DNA from: an uncultured Campylobacter sp.
Lineage (GTDB): Bacteria > Campylobacterota > Campylobacteria > Campylobacterales > Campylobacteraceae
DNA length: 6,311 nucleotides
NCBI GenBank assembly: GCA_937965895.1
Contig: CALCKS010000227.1
Span: 1 to 6,311 of the forward strand
Direction: 5' to 3'
The first letter of the stretch is position 1, and each line of letters begins with the position of its first letter. This document shows positions 1 to 5,785 of this stretch, in pieces. Under the pieces are notes generated by a model, which did not search any database, was not told the DNA's origin, and saw nothing but the letters and a program-made list of their open reading frames with translations. The translations under genes were made by a program, and so were the position numbers.

Positions 1-958
1 TAAAAAGGCGGGCTTTTTACACGCCGAGCCAAGCGCGATTCTTTTGGCGCTTTGCAAAAAAAGCGAGGCATTTTTGAGCGATTTTTTGCGCGAGTATAAC
101 GCGGCTTTGGGTGTAAAATTTGAAAACGCGGCCGAGCTTGAAAATGCGGACTTACAGCCAAATTTCACCTACGAATACATCCTGCAAAATCACGGCGATC
201 TGCTAAAGGGCGCCAAGGCTTACGTGACGCTCGAGCCCTGCGCTCACCGCGGTAAAACTCCGCCATGCGCCGAGCTTTTAAGGCGGCTAAAATTTGCCGA
301 AGTCGTCATCGCTAGAGGCGACGAAAACGCCGTAGCAGGCGGCGGCGCGCATATCCTGCAAAGCGGCGGCATATCGGTCAAATTTGGCGTGCTACGGCGT
401 GAGGCGGACGATCTAATAGAGCCGTTTCTAACGTGGCAGAGGGGGAATTTTAGCTTTTTCAAGCTCGCCCTTAGCGCAAACGGCGTTGCAGTAGGTACCG
501 CGCAGAGCAAGATCATCTCAAATTTAGCTAGCCGTACGCACTCTCACCGCCTTCGCAGTGCAGCCGAGCTGCTAGTTATCGGCGGCACCACCGTCCGCGC
601 CGACCGCCCGAGGCTAGACACCAGGCTGATAGAGGACGGCAAAAACCCAAACGTCATGATATACTCGCGCGAGCGGGAGCTTGACGCGTCTATACCGCTT
701 TTTGGCGTGGAGGGCAGGAGCGTGCGCGTAACGAGCGATATAAACGAAGCTTTCGCGCCGCGTTTAACGATGTTTGAGGGCGGCGAAAACGCGCTAAAAG
801 CCCTAGACGAGCGCGTAAAATGGCTGCTGCTTTACCGCTCGAGCGAGCTTTTGGACGCGCCCGCGGTGAGGCTAAATTTAAAACTCAAGCCGCTATTTCA
901 CGGCGAGCTTGAGGGTGACGTTTACGGATGGTATAAATTTGAGCGAGATTTGGGCTAG
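1..958 (+). CDS. ribD: RibD, bifunctional riboflavin deaminase/reductase (5' end outside window)
   Basis: RibD deaminates the pyrimidine made from GTP by GTP cyclohydrolase II and then reduces its ribosyl side chain, two successive cytoplasmic steps of riboflavin synthesis. The frame is open from base 2 and ends at TAG 956-958, so the true start lies upstream. A TTG at 44 is in frame but lies inside the domain. The deaminase zinc site is visible: HAE at 20-28, then EPCAHRGKTPPC with cysteines at 239-241 and 266-268, nine residues apart as in the family. The reductase domain begins around base 450 (FFKLALSANG) and carries GGTTVRADRPRLDTR near 580-625, matching the conserved GxT...DxPxLxxR signature. 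The tail is divergent but keeps an EGG motif near 775. About 73 residues separate the zinc His from the first Cys, against about 25 in B. subtilis RibG, so the domain has an insertion. thiF follows after 46 bases. The identification is secure. Confidence 0.93.
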   Translation, partial: KKAGFLHAEPSAILLALCKKSEAFLSDFLREYNAALGVKFENAAELENADLQPNFTYEYILQNHGDLLKGAKAYVTLEPCAHRGKTPPCAELLRRLKFAEVVIARGDENAVAGGGAHILQSGGISVKFGVLRREADDLIEPFLTWQRGNFSFFKLALSANGVAVGTAQSKIISNLASRTHSHRLRSAAELLVIGGTTVRADRPRLDTRLIEDGKNPNVMIYSRERELDASIPLFGVEGRSVRVTSDINEAFAPRLTMFEGGENALKALDERVKWLLLYRSSELLDAPAVRLNLKLKPLFHGELEGDVYGWYKFERDLG

Positions 959-976
959 AGCGCGTCAAATTTGCGC

Positions 977-1000
977 TATGATTTTGTAAATTTAAAGGAG
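977..1000 (+). promoter_or_regulatory. Putative thiF promoter -10 box and ribosome binding site
   Basis: TATGAT at 977-982 is a reasonable sigma-70 -10 box, and AAAGGAG at 994-1000 lies four bases before the thiF ATG, a strong Shine-Dalgarno match. The implied leader is only about 15 bases. Campylobacter promoters usually lack a clear -35 box, and none is seen here. The ribosome binding site is convincing. The promoter is a guess, because thiF could equally be read from the ribD transcript. Confidence 0.45.
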
Positions 1001-1004
1001 AAAA

Positions 1005-1859
1005 ATGAAAGAGATAACGCTAAACGGAGCGAAATTTAAGGTCGCGGCAAACACGATGGAGGAGCTAAAAAACGAGGCTTTGGGCGACAAAAACAGCGAA
1101 ATGTATAAATTTCTAGCCAAATTTAACGCTAGCGAGCCTGATATCTTTATCCTAGACGGCTTTGCGACGAAGGAAAATTTAGAGCTAAAAGAGGGCTCAA
1201 ACGTCGTATTTATCAGGCGCGGCGTGATGCCCGGACGCGAAGTGCTAAAGGCCATGATCGCCTCCAGAAACAGCCCCGAGCTAAACGCGGCGCTAGCTAG
1301 CGGCTGCGTGGGCGTGGCGGGGCTGGGCGGTCTTGGCTCAAATATCGCGCTAAGCCTAGCTCGCACAGGCGTCACCAAGCTCGTGCTGGCCGACTTTGAC
1401 GTCGTGGAGCCTAGCAACCTAAACCGCCAGCAGTACTTCGTCCGCCACATCGGTATGAAAAAAACCGACGCGCTAAAAGAGCTCATCGCCGAGGTAAATC
1501 CCTTCGTCGAGGTCGTGACGCACGACGTGACGCTAGATGCGAGCAACGTCGCCGAGATTTTCGCGCCGTGTGGCGTCATCTGCGAGGCCTTTGACAACGT
1601 CGCGGGCAAGGCGATGATGGTAAACGAAGCCGGAGCTAGCCTGCGGGACAAAAAGATCGTCGGCGCGTCTGGTATGGCGGGGCACTTTAGCTCAAACCTC
1701 ATAAAAACGGTCAAATTTGCGCGAAACGTCTATCTGTGCGGCGACCTGCAAAACGCTGCTGGCGTAGGGCAGGGGCTCATGGCCGCGCGCGTGGCGATCT
1801 GCGCAAATCACGAGGCAAATCTTGCTATCAGGCTTTTGATGGGGCTTGAGGAGGTTTAA
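1005..1859 (+). CDS. thiF: ThiF-type adenylyltransferase with ThiS-like N-terminal domain
   Basis: This is an E1-like enzyme of thiamine thiazole synthesis. ThiF proteins adenylate the C-terminal glycine of the sulfur carrier ThiS so that it can be loaded with sulfur. The protein has 284 residues. Residues 1-73 look like a beta-grasp, ThiS-like domain (ILDGFATKENLELKEGSNVVFIRRG) but lack a terminal Gly-Gly, so it cannot act as the carrier itself. The Rossmann ATP-binding loop GLGGLGS is at 106-112, followed by the acidic FDVVEPSNLNRQQYF (131-145) with the Arg of the adenylation site, Lys152/153, and FDN at 196-198. There are no paired CxxC zinc motifs, unlike E. coli ThiF. This fits the shorter family 2 ThiF found in Clostridia and Campylobacter. 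The start is set by AAAGGAG four bases upstream. No thiS, thiG or thiH is adjacent within the window. The family is certain. The carrier partner is inferred. Confidence 0.9.
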   Translation: MKEITLNGAKFKVAANTMEELKNEALGDKNSEMYKFLAKFNASEPDIFILDGFATKENLELKEGSNVVFIRRGVMPGREVLKAMIASRNSPELNAALASGCVGVAGLGGLGSNIALSLARTGVTKLVLADFDVVEPSNLNRQQYFVRHIGMKKTDALKELIAEVNPFVEVVTHDVTLDASNVAEIFAPCGVICEAFDNVAGKAMMVNEAGASLRDKKIVGASGMAGHFSSNLIKTVKFARNVYLCGDLQNAAGVGQGLMAARVAICANHEANLAIRLLMGLEEV

Positions 1860-2198
1860 ATTTGGCGGCGGCGTAGCGTTGGCGAGCGGTTTGGCATTTT
1901 TAACTCGCACTCAAATTTGGCTTTGACGAGTTTTTGATTTCGCTAAATTTGAGGAAATTTCGTTGCGATAAAGTTGAGGGTTTGCGTTTCGTTGCGTCAA
2001 ATTTGGCTTTAAAATCGGTTATTTATCGTATGAAAATTTGTAAATTTGCGTCTAATTTATATAAAATTTGACCAAATTTACCAGCCTGACTTCTTGGCTA
2101 GTTGTTTGCATTTGGCGGACTTTACCAAAGTTTGTTTTAAATTTTATCGTGAGATTCAATCCAAACGGGCGCCTAGCAAGAAGGCAAATTTATCTACG
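1860..2198. other. Convergent intergenic region without a supported gene
   Basis: This gap of 339 bases lies between the convergent ends of thiF and the uncharacterised minus-strand gene. It is AT-richer than its flanks and holds about 11 copies of AAATTT, short direct repeats at 1911-2010, and an AT-rich TATATAAAAT near 2059-2068. Short open frames that begin near 2046 and 2068 continue antisense through the end of the neighbouring gene and show no recognisable domain, so they are not called. I see no strong G+C-rich hairpin followed by a T-run for either gene. The stretch could be decayed sequence or hold a small RNA, but nothing in it proves either. Confidence 0.5.
1911..2010. repeat. Two short direct repeat pairs in the convergent gap
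   Basis: TCAAATTTGGCTTT occurs at 1911-1924 and again, identical, at 1997-2010, 86 bases apart. A second pair, TTTCGTTGCG, occurs at 1958-1967 and 1987-1996. Both pairs contain or lie beside the AAATTT word that is common across the window, so part of the match may be background. They are not long enough to be an insertion sequence end or an attachment site. Confidence 0.5.
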
Positions 2199-2930
2199 CT
2201 ACTTCATCTTCGGACGAAACGAGCGTTTTACGTCAAAGCCCTTGCCGGCGATTTTTATATCGTTTGGGACTGCGCTTACTGGGGCGGAGGCATCCTTTTT
2301 GGTGGATAAAAACTCTACTAGGCTTTGCCAGACGAAATCAGCGTCCAGATAAAGCCCCATCGCGCTAAGCTGCGGATTTATCGCTACGAAGTTGGTAGTT
2401 TGTGTCCTTTTAAAAAACACTATGGGCGCGCTTAAATTTTCCTTCTCGCTAGCCCTATCGGCGCTGCTAAGAGCCGCCGGGTCGCTTGCTCTAAGCGCGG
2501 CAAAGCGTAAAATATCACTCTCAAACCGCGAGGCGACATAAGCGCAAAATCCGTCTTTAAACGTCAAAACATCGCCGTTAAAATACATCTCCTCTCGCTC
2601 GTTTTCCGCAAGGTCGAAATCGGTGTAAATTTTGCCCTCGGCGGCGAAAATATGAACCAAGTTTTTGCCGATAAAAATCACGGAGTGAAGCAGACGCGGC
2701 ATATCCTCACCCGCATAAAAATCAGTAATAAGCTTGCCGTCCTTGCCTACGCGTACTTTGTAGCGCGAACCGGCGTTTTCTAAAAACGGTTTATCGAGCT
2801 CGCTAAGGCTCCATAGCTCATCCGCGCTTACCGGAGTCGAGTTTCTGCGGTCATAGACTAGCGTCTCGTCAAGGCCGTATTTTGATACCATAAAGTCGTA
2901 GTTGTCTTTAAATTTCGAGATTATTTTCAT
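2199..2930 (-). CDS. Conserved hypothetical protein, downstream partner of sppA
   Basis: I do not recognise a function. The protein has 243 residues with no signal peptide, membrane segment or metal-binding motif, so it is probably soluble and cytoplasmic. It starts with MKIISKFKDNYDF and an early LVYDRR (24-29). It ends with NPQLSAMGLYLD near 185-196, a DFVWQSLVEFL helix-like stretch near 198-208, and a basic tail containing KGFDVKRSFRPKM (230-242). A GFD-x-K-x-SFR ending is familiar from uncharacterised bacterial proteins, and I recall a gene of this kind (Cj0069) next to sppA in C. jejuni. The start codon is 9 bases after the sppA stop. The only upstream ribosome site is a weak AAGAG, so translation is probably coupled to sppA. 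The conserved position suggests a shared role with SppA, but that is inference. Confidence 0.8.
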   Translation of the reverse strand: MKIISKFKDNYDFMVSKYGLDETLVYDRRNSTPVSADELWSLSELDKPFLENAGSRYKVRVGKDGKLITDFYAGEDMPRLLHSVIFIGKNLVHIFAAEGKIYTDFDLAENEREEMYFNGDVLTFKDGFCAYVASRFESDILRFAALRASDPAALSSADRASEKENLSAPIVFFKRTQTTNFVAINPQLSAMGLYLDADFVWQSLVEFLSTKKDASAPVSAVPNDIKIAGKGFDVKRSFRPKMK

Positions 2931-2939
2931 GGTGCGCTC

Positions 2940-3809
2940 TTATCTTGCCTTAGCTTCAAAAAATGCCGAGATTAGCGAGTTTGCGCCTTGATTTATAAAT
3001 TTTTGCATCGCTTTTTCGTAGACGGACGGCTTTTCCCAGACTGGCTCGGCCACGCCGCTTAGCTTTTCTAGCTCGGTGCGCGCCGAATAATAATCGCTCA
3101 CCTCGTCGATGAGCCCGAGCTTTGCCGCGTCGCGAGCCAAAAATACCCGCGCGTTGGCCCACTCTTTGCTTTTGTTTGCGTCCAGATTTCTATCCGCCGC
3201 CACGTCGCTTACGAACATCTCGTAGCTGGCGTTTACGAGCTCTTGCAGTTGCTCGCGCTCTATCTTGCTCCACGGGCGCAGAAACGTCCCTGCCTCTTTA
3301 TACTCGCCCGCTTTTACGACTTGCTGCGAGACGCCGATTTTAGCCGCTAGCTCGCTAGCATCCGCGCCTTGCATTATCACGCCGATCGATCCGATAAACG
3401 CACCAGGATTTGCCAAAATTTTGTTTGCGCCGGCACCCGCGTAGTAGCTACCGCTAGTCATCGACCCGCCTGCATACGCGACCACTGGCTTTGCGGCGCG
3501 TAGATTTTTGATCGCCGTGTGTAGCTCGACGCTAGGCGCCAGCGCGCCGCCGAGGCTATCGATATAAAGCAGTACGCCCTTGATGTCACCGTCCTTGCGC
3601 GCGGCCTCGATCTTTTCTAGCGCTTCGCCGGCGTCCATGATCGCGCCCGATAGATTTATCTGGGTTAGATTGGGCGGATTTACACTCTCACGCTCGCCGC
3701 TAAAAAATATCAAAAACACGATGAGCAAAAACAGCATTGCCTTAAAATACGTGTTTATGAACCTAAAAATCGCCGCAATCGGCGCAAAAATAAATCTCAA
3801 AAATCCCAT
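2940..3809 (-). CDS. sppA: SppA, membrane-anchored signal peptide peptidase (S49 serine protease)
   Basis: SppA degrades remnant signal peptides in the membrane after they are cut from exported proteins. This is the short bacterial form, 289 residues. A hydrophobic N-terminus has one clear membrane anchor at about 22-37 (YFKAMLFLLIVFLIFF). The S49 domain follows: LSGAI near 53-57, IDSLGG at 83-88, and the nucleophile region GGSMTSGSYYAGAGANKI (114-131) with Ser119. The general-base Lys is probably Lys171 in GEYKEAG. The Ser-Lys spacing of 52 equals that of B. subtilis SppA (Ser147/Lys199). An odd point is the DSLGG loop, where the family normally has Pro (SPGG). AAAGGA five bases before the ATG fixes the start. 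The gene lies between the amidohydrolase (163-base gap) and the uncharacterised gene (9-base gap) on the same strand. Confidence 0.93.
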   Translation of the reverse strand: MGFLRFIFAPIAAIFRFINTYFKAMLFLLIVFLIFFSGERESVNPPNLTQINLSGAIMDAGEALEKIEAARKDGDIKGVLLYIDSLGGALAPSVELHTAIKNLRAAKPVVAYAGGSMTSGSYYAGAGANKILANPGAFIGSIGVIMQGADASELAAKIGVSQQVVKAGEYKEAGTFLRPWSKIEREQLQELVNASYEMFVSDVAADRNLDANKSKEWANARVFLARDAAKLGLIDEVSDYYSARTELEKLSGVAEPVWEKPSVYEKAMQKFINQGANSLISAFFEAKAR

Positions 3810-3814
3810 TTTTT

Positions 3815-3856
3815 TCCTTTAAATTTATCGTTTTCGTGAAATTCGGGCGCATTTTA
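3815..3856 (-). promoter_or_regulatory. Putative sppA promoter -10 box and ribosome binding site
   Basis: Read on the minus strand, TAAAAT (3856-3851) is a plausible -10 box, and AAAGGA (3820-3815) sits five bases before the sppA ATG. The implied leader is about 35 bases. If real, sppA and its downstream gene can be transcribed independently of the amidohydrolase. The ribosome binding site is convincing. The promoter is tentative because AT-rich matches are common in this gap. Confidence 0.4.
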
Positions 3857-3890
3857 CCATTTAAATTTATAAATTTAGCTAGCGGGCTGG

Positions 3891-3917
3891 ATTTGAGAAA
3901 CGAGCCTCAAATTTGAG
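3891..3917. repeat. Palindrome with an overlapping inverted repeat between amidohydrolase and sppA
   Basis: CTCAAATTTGAG at 3906-3917 is a perfect 12-base palindrome. Its left half also pairs with ATTTGAG at 3891-3897 across an 8-base loop (3898-3905). One CTCAAAT copy therefore has two possible partners. It could be an operator half-site arrangement or a weak RNA hairpin in the leader of a read-through transcript. The AAATTT core is common throughout the window, so chance is not excluded. Confidence 0.4.
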
Positions 3918-3972
3918 CTTAAATTTGGCATTTTTGTTTTTGCCACGCCAAAGTCTAAACCGCAAATTCGGC

Positions 3973-5199
3973 TCAATCGTTTAAATTTACCTCTGCGCCG
4001 CCAACAAATAGCCGCTCGCAGCCCTTTGCGTGCAAAATGAGCATGAGTGGTAGCTGCGCCGCGTCAGCGTCTGCAAAACCGCCGTATAGCGCGAGGTCGG
4101 CTAGCTTGCCCTCTTTTATCTCGCCTGCTTCTAAATTTAGCGCGCTTGCGGCGTTTTTAGTCGAGGCTAGAAGTAAAATTTTAGCAAGCTCTAGCGGATC
4201 AAAATCCGCGTGAATGAGTAAATTTGCCCGCAGCTCGTCGAGGAAATTTAGGCTCATATTTGAGCTAAGCCCGTCCGTGCCGATATTTATGCTCACTCCC
4301 GCATCTAGCGCGGCGCGTAAATTTAGCGTGCGTTTGCTAAGCAGCCTATTTGAAACCGCGCAGTGCGTGAGACTGTGAAACTCGCGGTCAAAGCCCGAAA
4401 AATCATCCGCCCAAACGCAGTGCGTAAAGAGCGTGCGAATGCCTGCAAACATCGCTACAAACGAGCTTGGCGTATAAAGCGGACGCGCAGCGGGGTTAAA
4501 TTTGGCTAGCCACTCTTTAAAGCCGCCAGCGCCTTGCTCTAGCCAGCTTTTTTCGTGACGGCTTTCCATAAAATGCGTCGAGACGACCAAGTTCTGCTCG
4601 CGGGCTAAATTTAGCGCCGCAGCGGCTAAATCAGGGTGTGTGGAGTAGGGCGAATGCACCGAAACCGCGGGCGTAAAAAGTGGACTTTTGTGCTCTAGCG
4701 ATGCCTCAAATCGGGCGGTAAAATTTGCCAAGCTTTGCTCCAGCGCAGCTTCGTTCGTGCCTAAAATTTCGTTAAAAAACACGACTCTGCCGCCGCAGTT
4801 CGCGCACGCGTCCAAATCTCCGCCAAAGCTAGAAACCGCTCCGAAGCTCGCCACGCCGCTACGCTGCATAGTTTTTATCGCAGAGGCGATGACGGCGTCG
4901 TTTGCCGCCTGCGAGAGCGCGCCGCGAGAGGCGACAACGGAGCTTAGCCACTCTAAAAAATCGCCGTAAACGAGGCTGGTTTTGTTCGCACTAAACTCCA
5001 GATGCACGTGCGGATTGATGAAAGCCGGCGCCAAAACAGCGTCCGGATACTCGAAAAACTGCGCGTTAGGGTATCTTTTTCGTAGCTGCTCGGCCCCTCC
5101 AACAGCCTCGATACGTTCATCAAAAGCGACCGCCGCATCCTCTAAAACGGTAAAATTTTCGTCGCATAGCATTGTAAATTTTGGTTTAACGATGATCAT
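3973..5199 (-). CDS. Amidohydrolase, aminofutalosine deaminase family
   Basis: This is a metal-dependent deaminase of the amidohydrolase superfamily, 408 residues and cytoplasmic. Visible in order are the metal ligands HVH at 64-66 (PHVHLEFSANKT), a substrate-loop region VHSPYSTH (181-188), STHFMES with His209 and Glu212, FTHCVW (His260), THCAVSN (His279), and the metal Asp309 in GTDGLSSN. The C-terminal GEIKEGKLADLALY (359-372) is the usual return to the small beta domain. This set of motifs fits the group containing Nitratiruptor Nis_0429, which deaminates 6-amino-6-deoxyfutalosine in menaquinone synthesis (mqnX). Adenosine, methylthioadenosine or S-adenosylhomocysteine remain possible substrates, and some Campylobacter are reported to bypass deamination. 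AGGAG seven bases upstream sets the start. It diverges from aroQ and heads the minus-strand block with sppA. The family is secure. The substrate is not. Confidence 0.88.
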   Translation of the reverse strand: MIIVKPKFTMLCDENFTVLEDAAVAFDERIEAVGGAEQLRKRYPNAQFFEYPDAVLAPAFINPHVHLEFSANKTSLVYGDFLEWLSSVVASRGALSQAANDAVIASAIKTMQRSGVASFGAVSSFGGDLDACANCGGRVVFFNEILGTNEAALEQSLANFTARFEASLEHKSPLFTPAVSVHSPYSTHPDLAAAALNLAREQNLVVSTHFMESRHEKSWLEQGAGGFKEWLAKFNPAARPLYTPSSFVAMFAGIRTLFTHCVWADDFSGFDREFHSLTHCAVSNRLLSKRTLNLRAALDAGVSINIGTDGLSSNMSLNFLDELRANLLIHADFDPLELAKILLLASTKNAASALNLEAGEIKEGKLADLALYGGFADADAAQLPLMLILHAKGCERLFVGGAEVNLND

Positions 5200-5206
5200 T
5201 TTTAAG

Positions 5207-5227
5207 CTCCTATTTTTCGTGATTGTA
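5207..5227 (-). promoter_or_regulatory. Putative promoter -10 box and ribosome binding site of the amidohydrolase gene
   Basis: On the minus strand, TACAAT (5227-5222) is a good -10 box, preceded by a T-rich stretch in place of a -35 box. AGGAG (5211-5207) lies seven bases before the ATG. The leader would be about 16 bases. The box is back to back with the aroQ -10, whose nearest edge is only 23 bases away, so a regulator bound between them could affect both genes. Confidence 0.5.
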
Positions 5228-5250
5228 GCGAAAATTTAGCTTAAAAAATG

Positions 5251-5284
5251 TATAATCAAGGCTAAATTTAAATCTTTTAAAAGG
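5251..5284 (+). promoter_or_regulatory. Putative aroQ promoter -10 box and ribosome binding site
   Basis: TATAAT at 5251-5256 is a perfect sigma-70 -10 box with TG directly before it and an A/T-rich upstream stretch, the usual Campylobacter pattern without a -35 box. AAAAGG at 5279-5284 lies six bases before the aroQ ATG. The predicted leader is about 28 bases. This is the strongest promoter candidate in the window. Confidence 0.65.
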
Positions 5285-5290
5285 CTAAAA

Positions 5291-5773
5291 ATGGAAACAA
5301 AATCTAAACTAATGGTCATCCAAGGCCCAAATATCAACATGCTGGGCACGCGTGAGCCTGATATCTACGGCTCGATGAAGATGGAAGATATCCACGCGCA
5401 GATGAAGCTTTTTGCCGAGCAAAACGGCATCGAGATCGAGTTTTTTCAGAGCAATTTCGAGGGCGAGCTGGTGGATAAAATCCAAGAGTGCTTCGGCGAA
5501 TTTGACGGCATCATCATAAACCCTGCCGCCTACACGCACACATCTATCGCGATCCGCGACGCTATCGCAGCCGTCGGCCTTCCGGTCATCGAGGTGCATA
5601 TCAGCAACATCCACCGCCGCGAAGAATTCCGCCAAAAAAGCCTCATAGCGCCGGTGACTGCGGGACAGATCGTGGGCTTTGGACCTGTGGGCTATCACCT
5701 AGCTATGATCGCGATTTTACAAATTTTCGAGCAGATAAAAGCTCTAAGGGCCGCTAGAGAAAAAGCGGAGTAA
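5291..5773 (+). CDS. aroQ: AroQ, type II 3-dehydroquinate dehydratase
   Basis: AroQ converts 3-dehydroquinate to 3-dehydroshikimate, the third step of the shikimate pathway to chorismate. It acts in the cytoplasm, typically as a dodecamer. The protein has 160 residues. All expected active-site residues are present: GPNINMLGTREPDIYG at 12-27 with Arg21 and the catalytic Tyr26, Asn77 and His83 in NPAAYTHTS, His103 in EVHISN, and Arg110 and Arg114 in HRREEFR. Each sits two residues later than its M. tuberculosis counterpart (Arg19, Tyr24, Asn75, His81, His101, Arg108, Arg112). The ATG at 5291 has a good ribosome site, whereas Met8 has none, so the longer start is preferred. The gene contains almost no AAATTT, unlike its surroundings. 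It is divergent from the amidohydrolase gene and 12 bases ahead of the peptidase gene, probably in one operon with it. Confidence 0.96.
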   Translation: METKSKLMVIQGPNINMLGTREPDIYGSMKMEDIHAQMKLFAEQNGIEIEFFQSNFEGELVDKIQECFGEFDGIIINPAAYTHTSIAIRDAIAAVGLPVIEVHISNIHRREEFRQKSLIAPVTAGQIVGFGPVGYHLAMIAILQIFEQIKALRAAREKAE

Positions 5774-5785
5774 GATAGGACGAAG

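Noticed and set aside
44..46. TTG at 44 as the start of ribD
   Set aside because: The frame is open to base 2 and the zinc-binding HAE motif at 20-28 lies before this codon, so the gene starts upstream of the window.
1292..1301. GCTAGCTAGC, and many other CTAG tetramers such as 527-532
   Set aside because: CTAG is simply not avoided here, partly through frequent CTA Leu and AGC Ser codons. I see no arrangement suggesting a site.
1692..1910. Minus-strand open frame of 72 codons opposite the end of thiF
   Set aside because: It is the antisense of a clear ThiF coding sequence and has no ribosome site or recognisable protein features.
2046..2352. Two overlapping plus-strand open frames of 87 and 94 codons in and beyond the convergent gap
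   Set aside because: Both run antisense through the end of the minus-strand gene, show no domain or good ribosome site, and are low-complexity in the gap part.
3926..3945. Possible terminator TGGCA...TGCCA after the amidohydrolase gene
   Set aside because: The stem is only five base pairs around a ten-base A/T loop, with no proper U-run after it on the minus strand.
5309..5698. Minus-strand open frame of 129 codons opposite aroQ
   Set aside because: aroQ has a complete active site on the plus strand. The antisense frame reads as His/Asp-rich sequence with no family resemblance.
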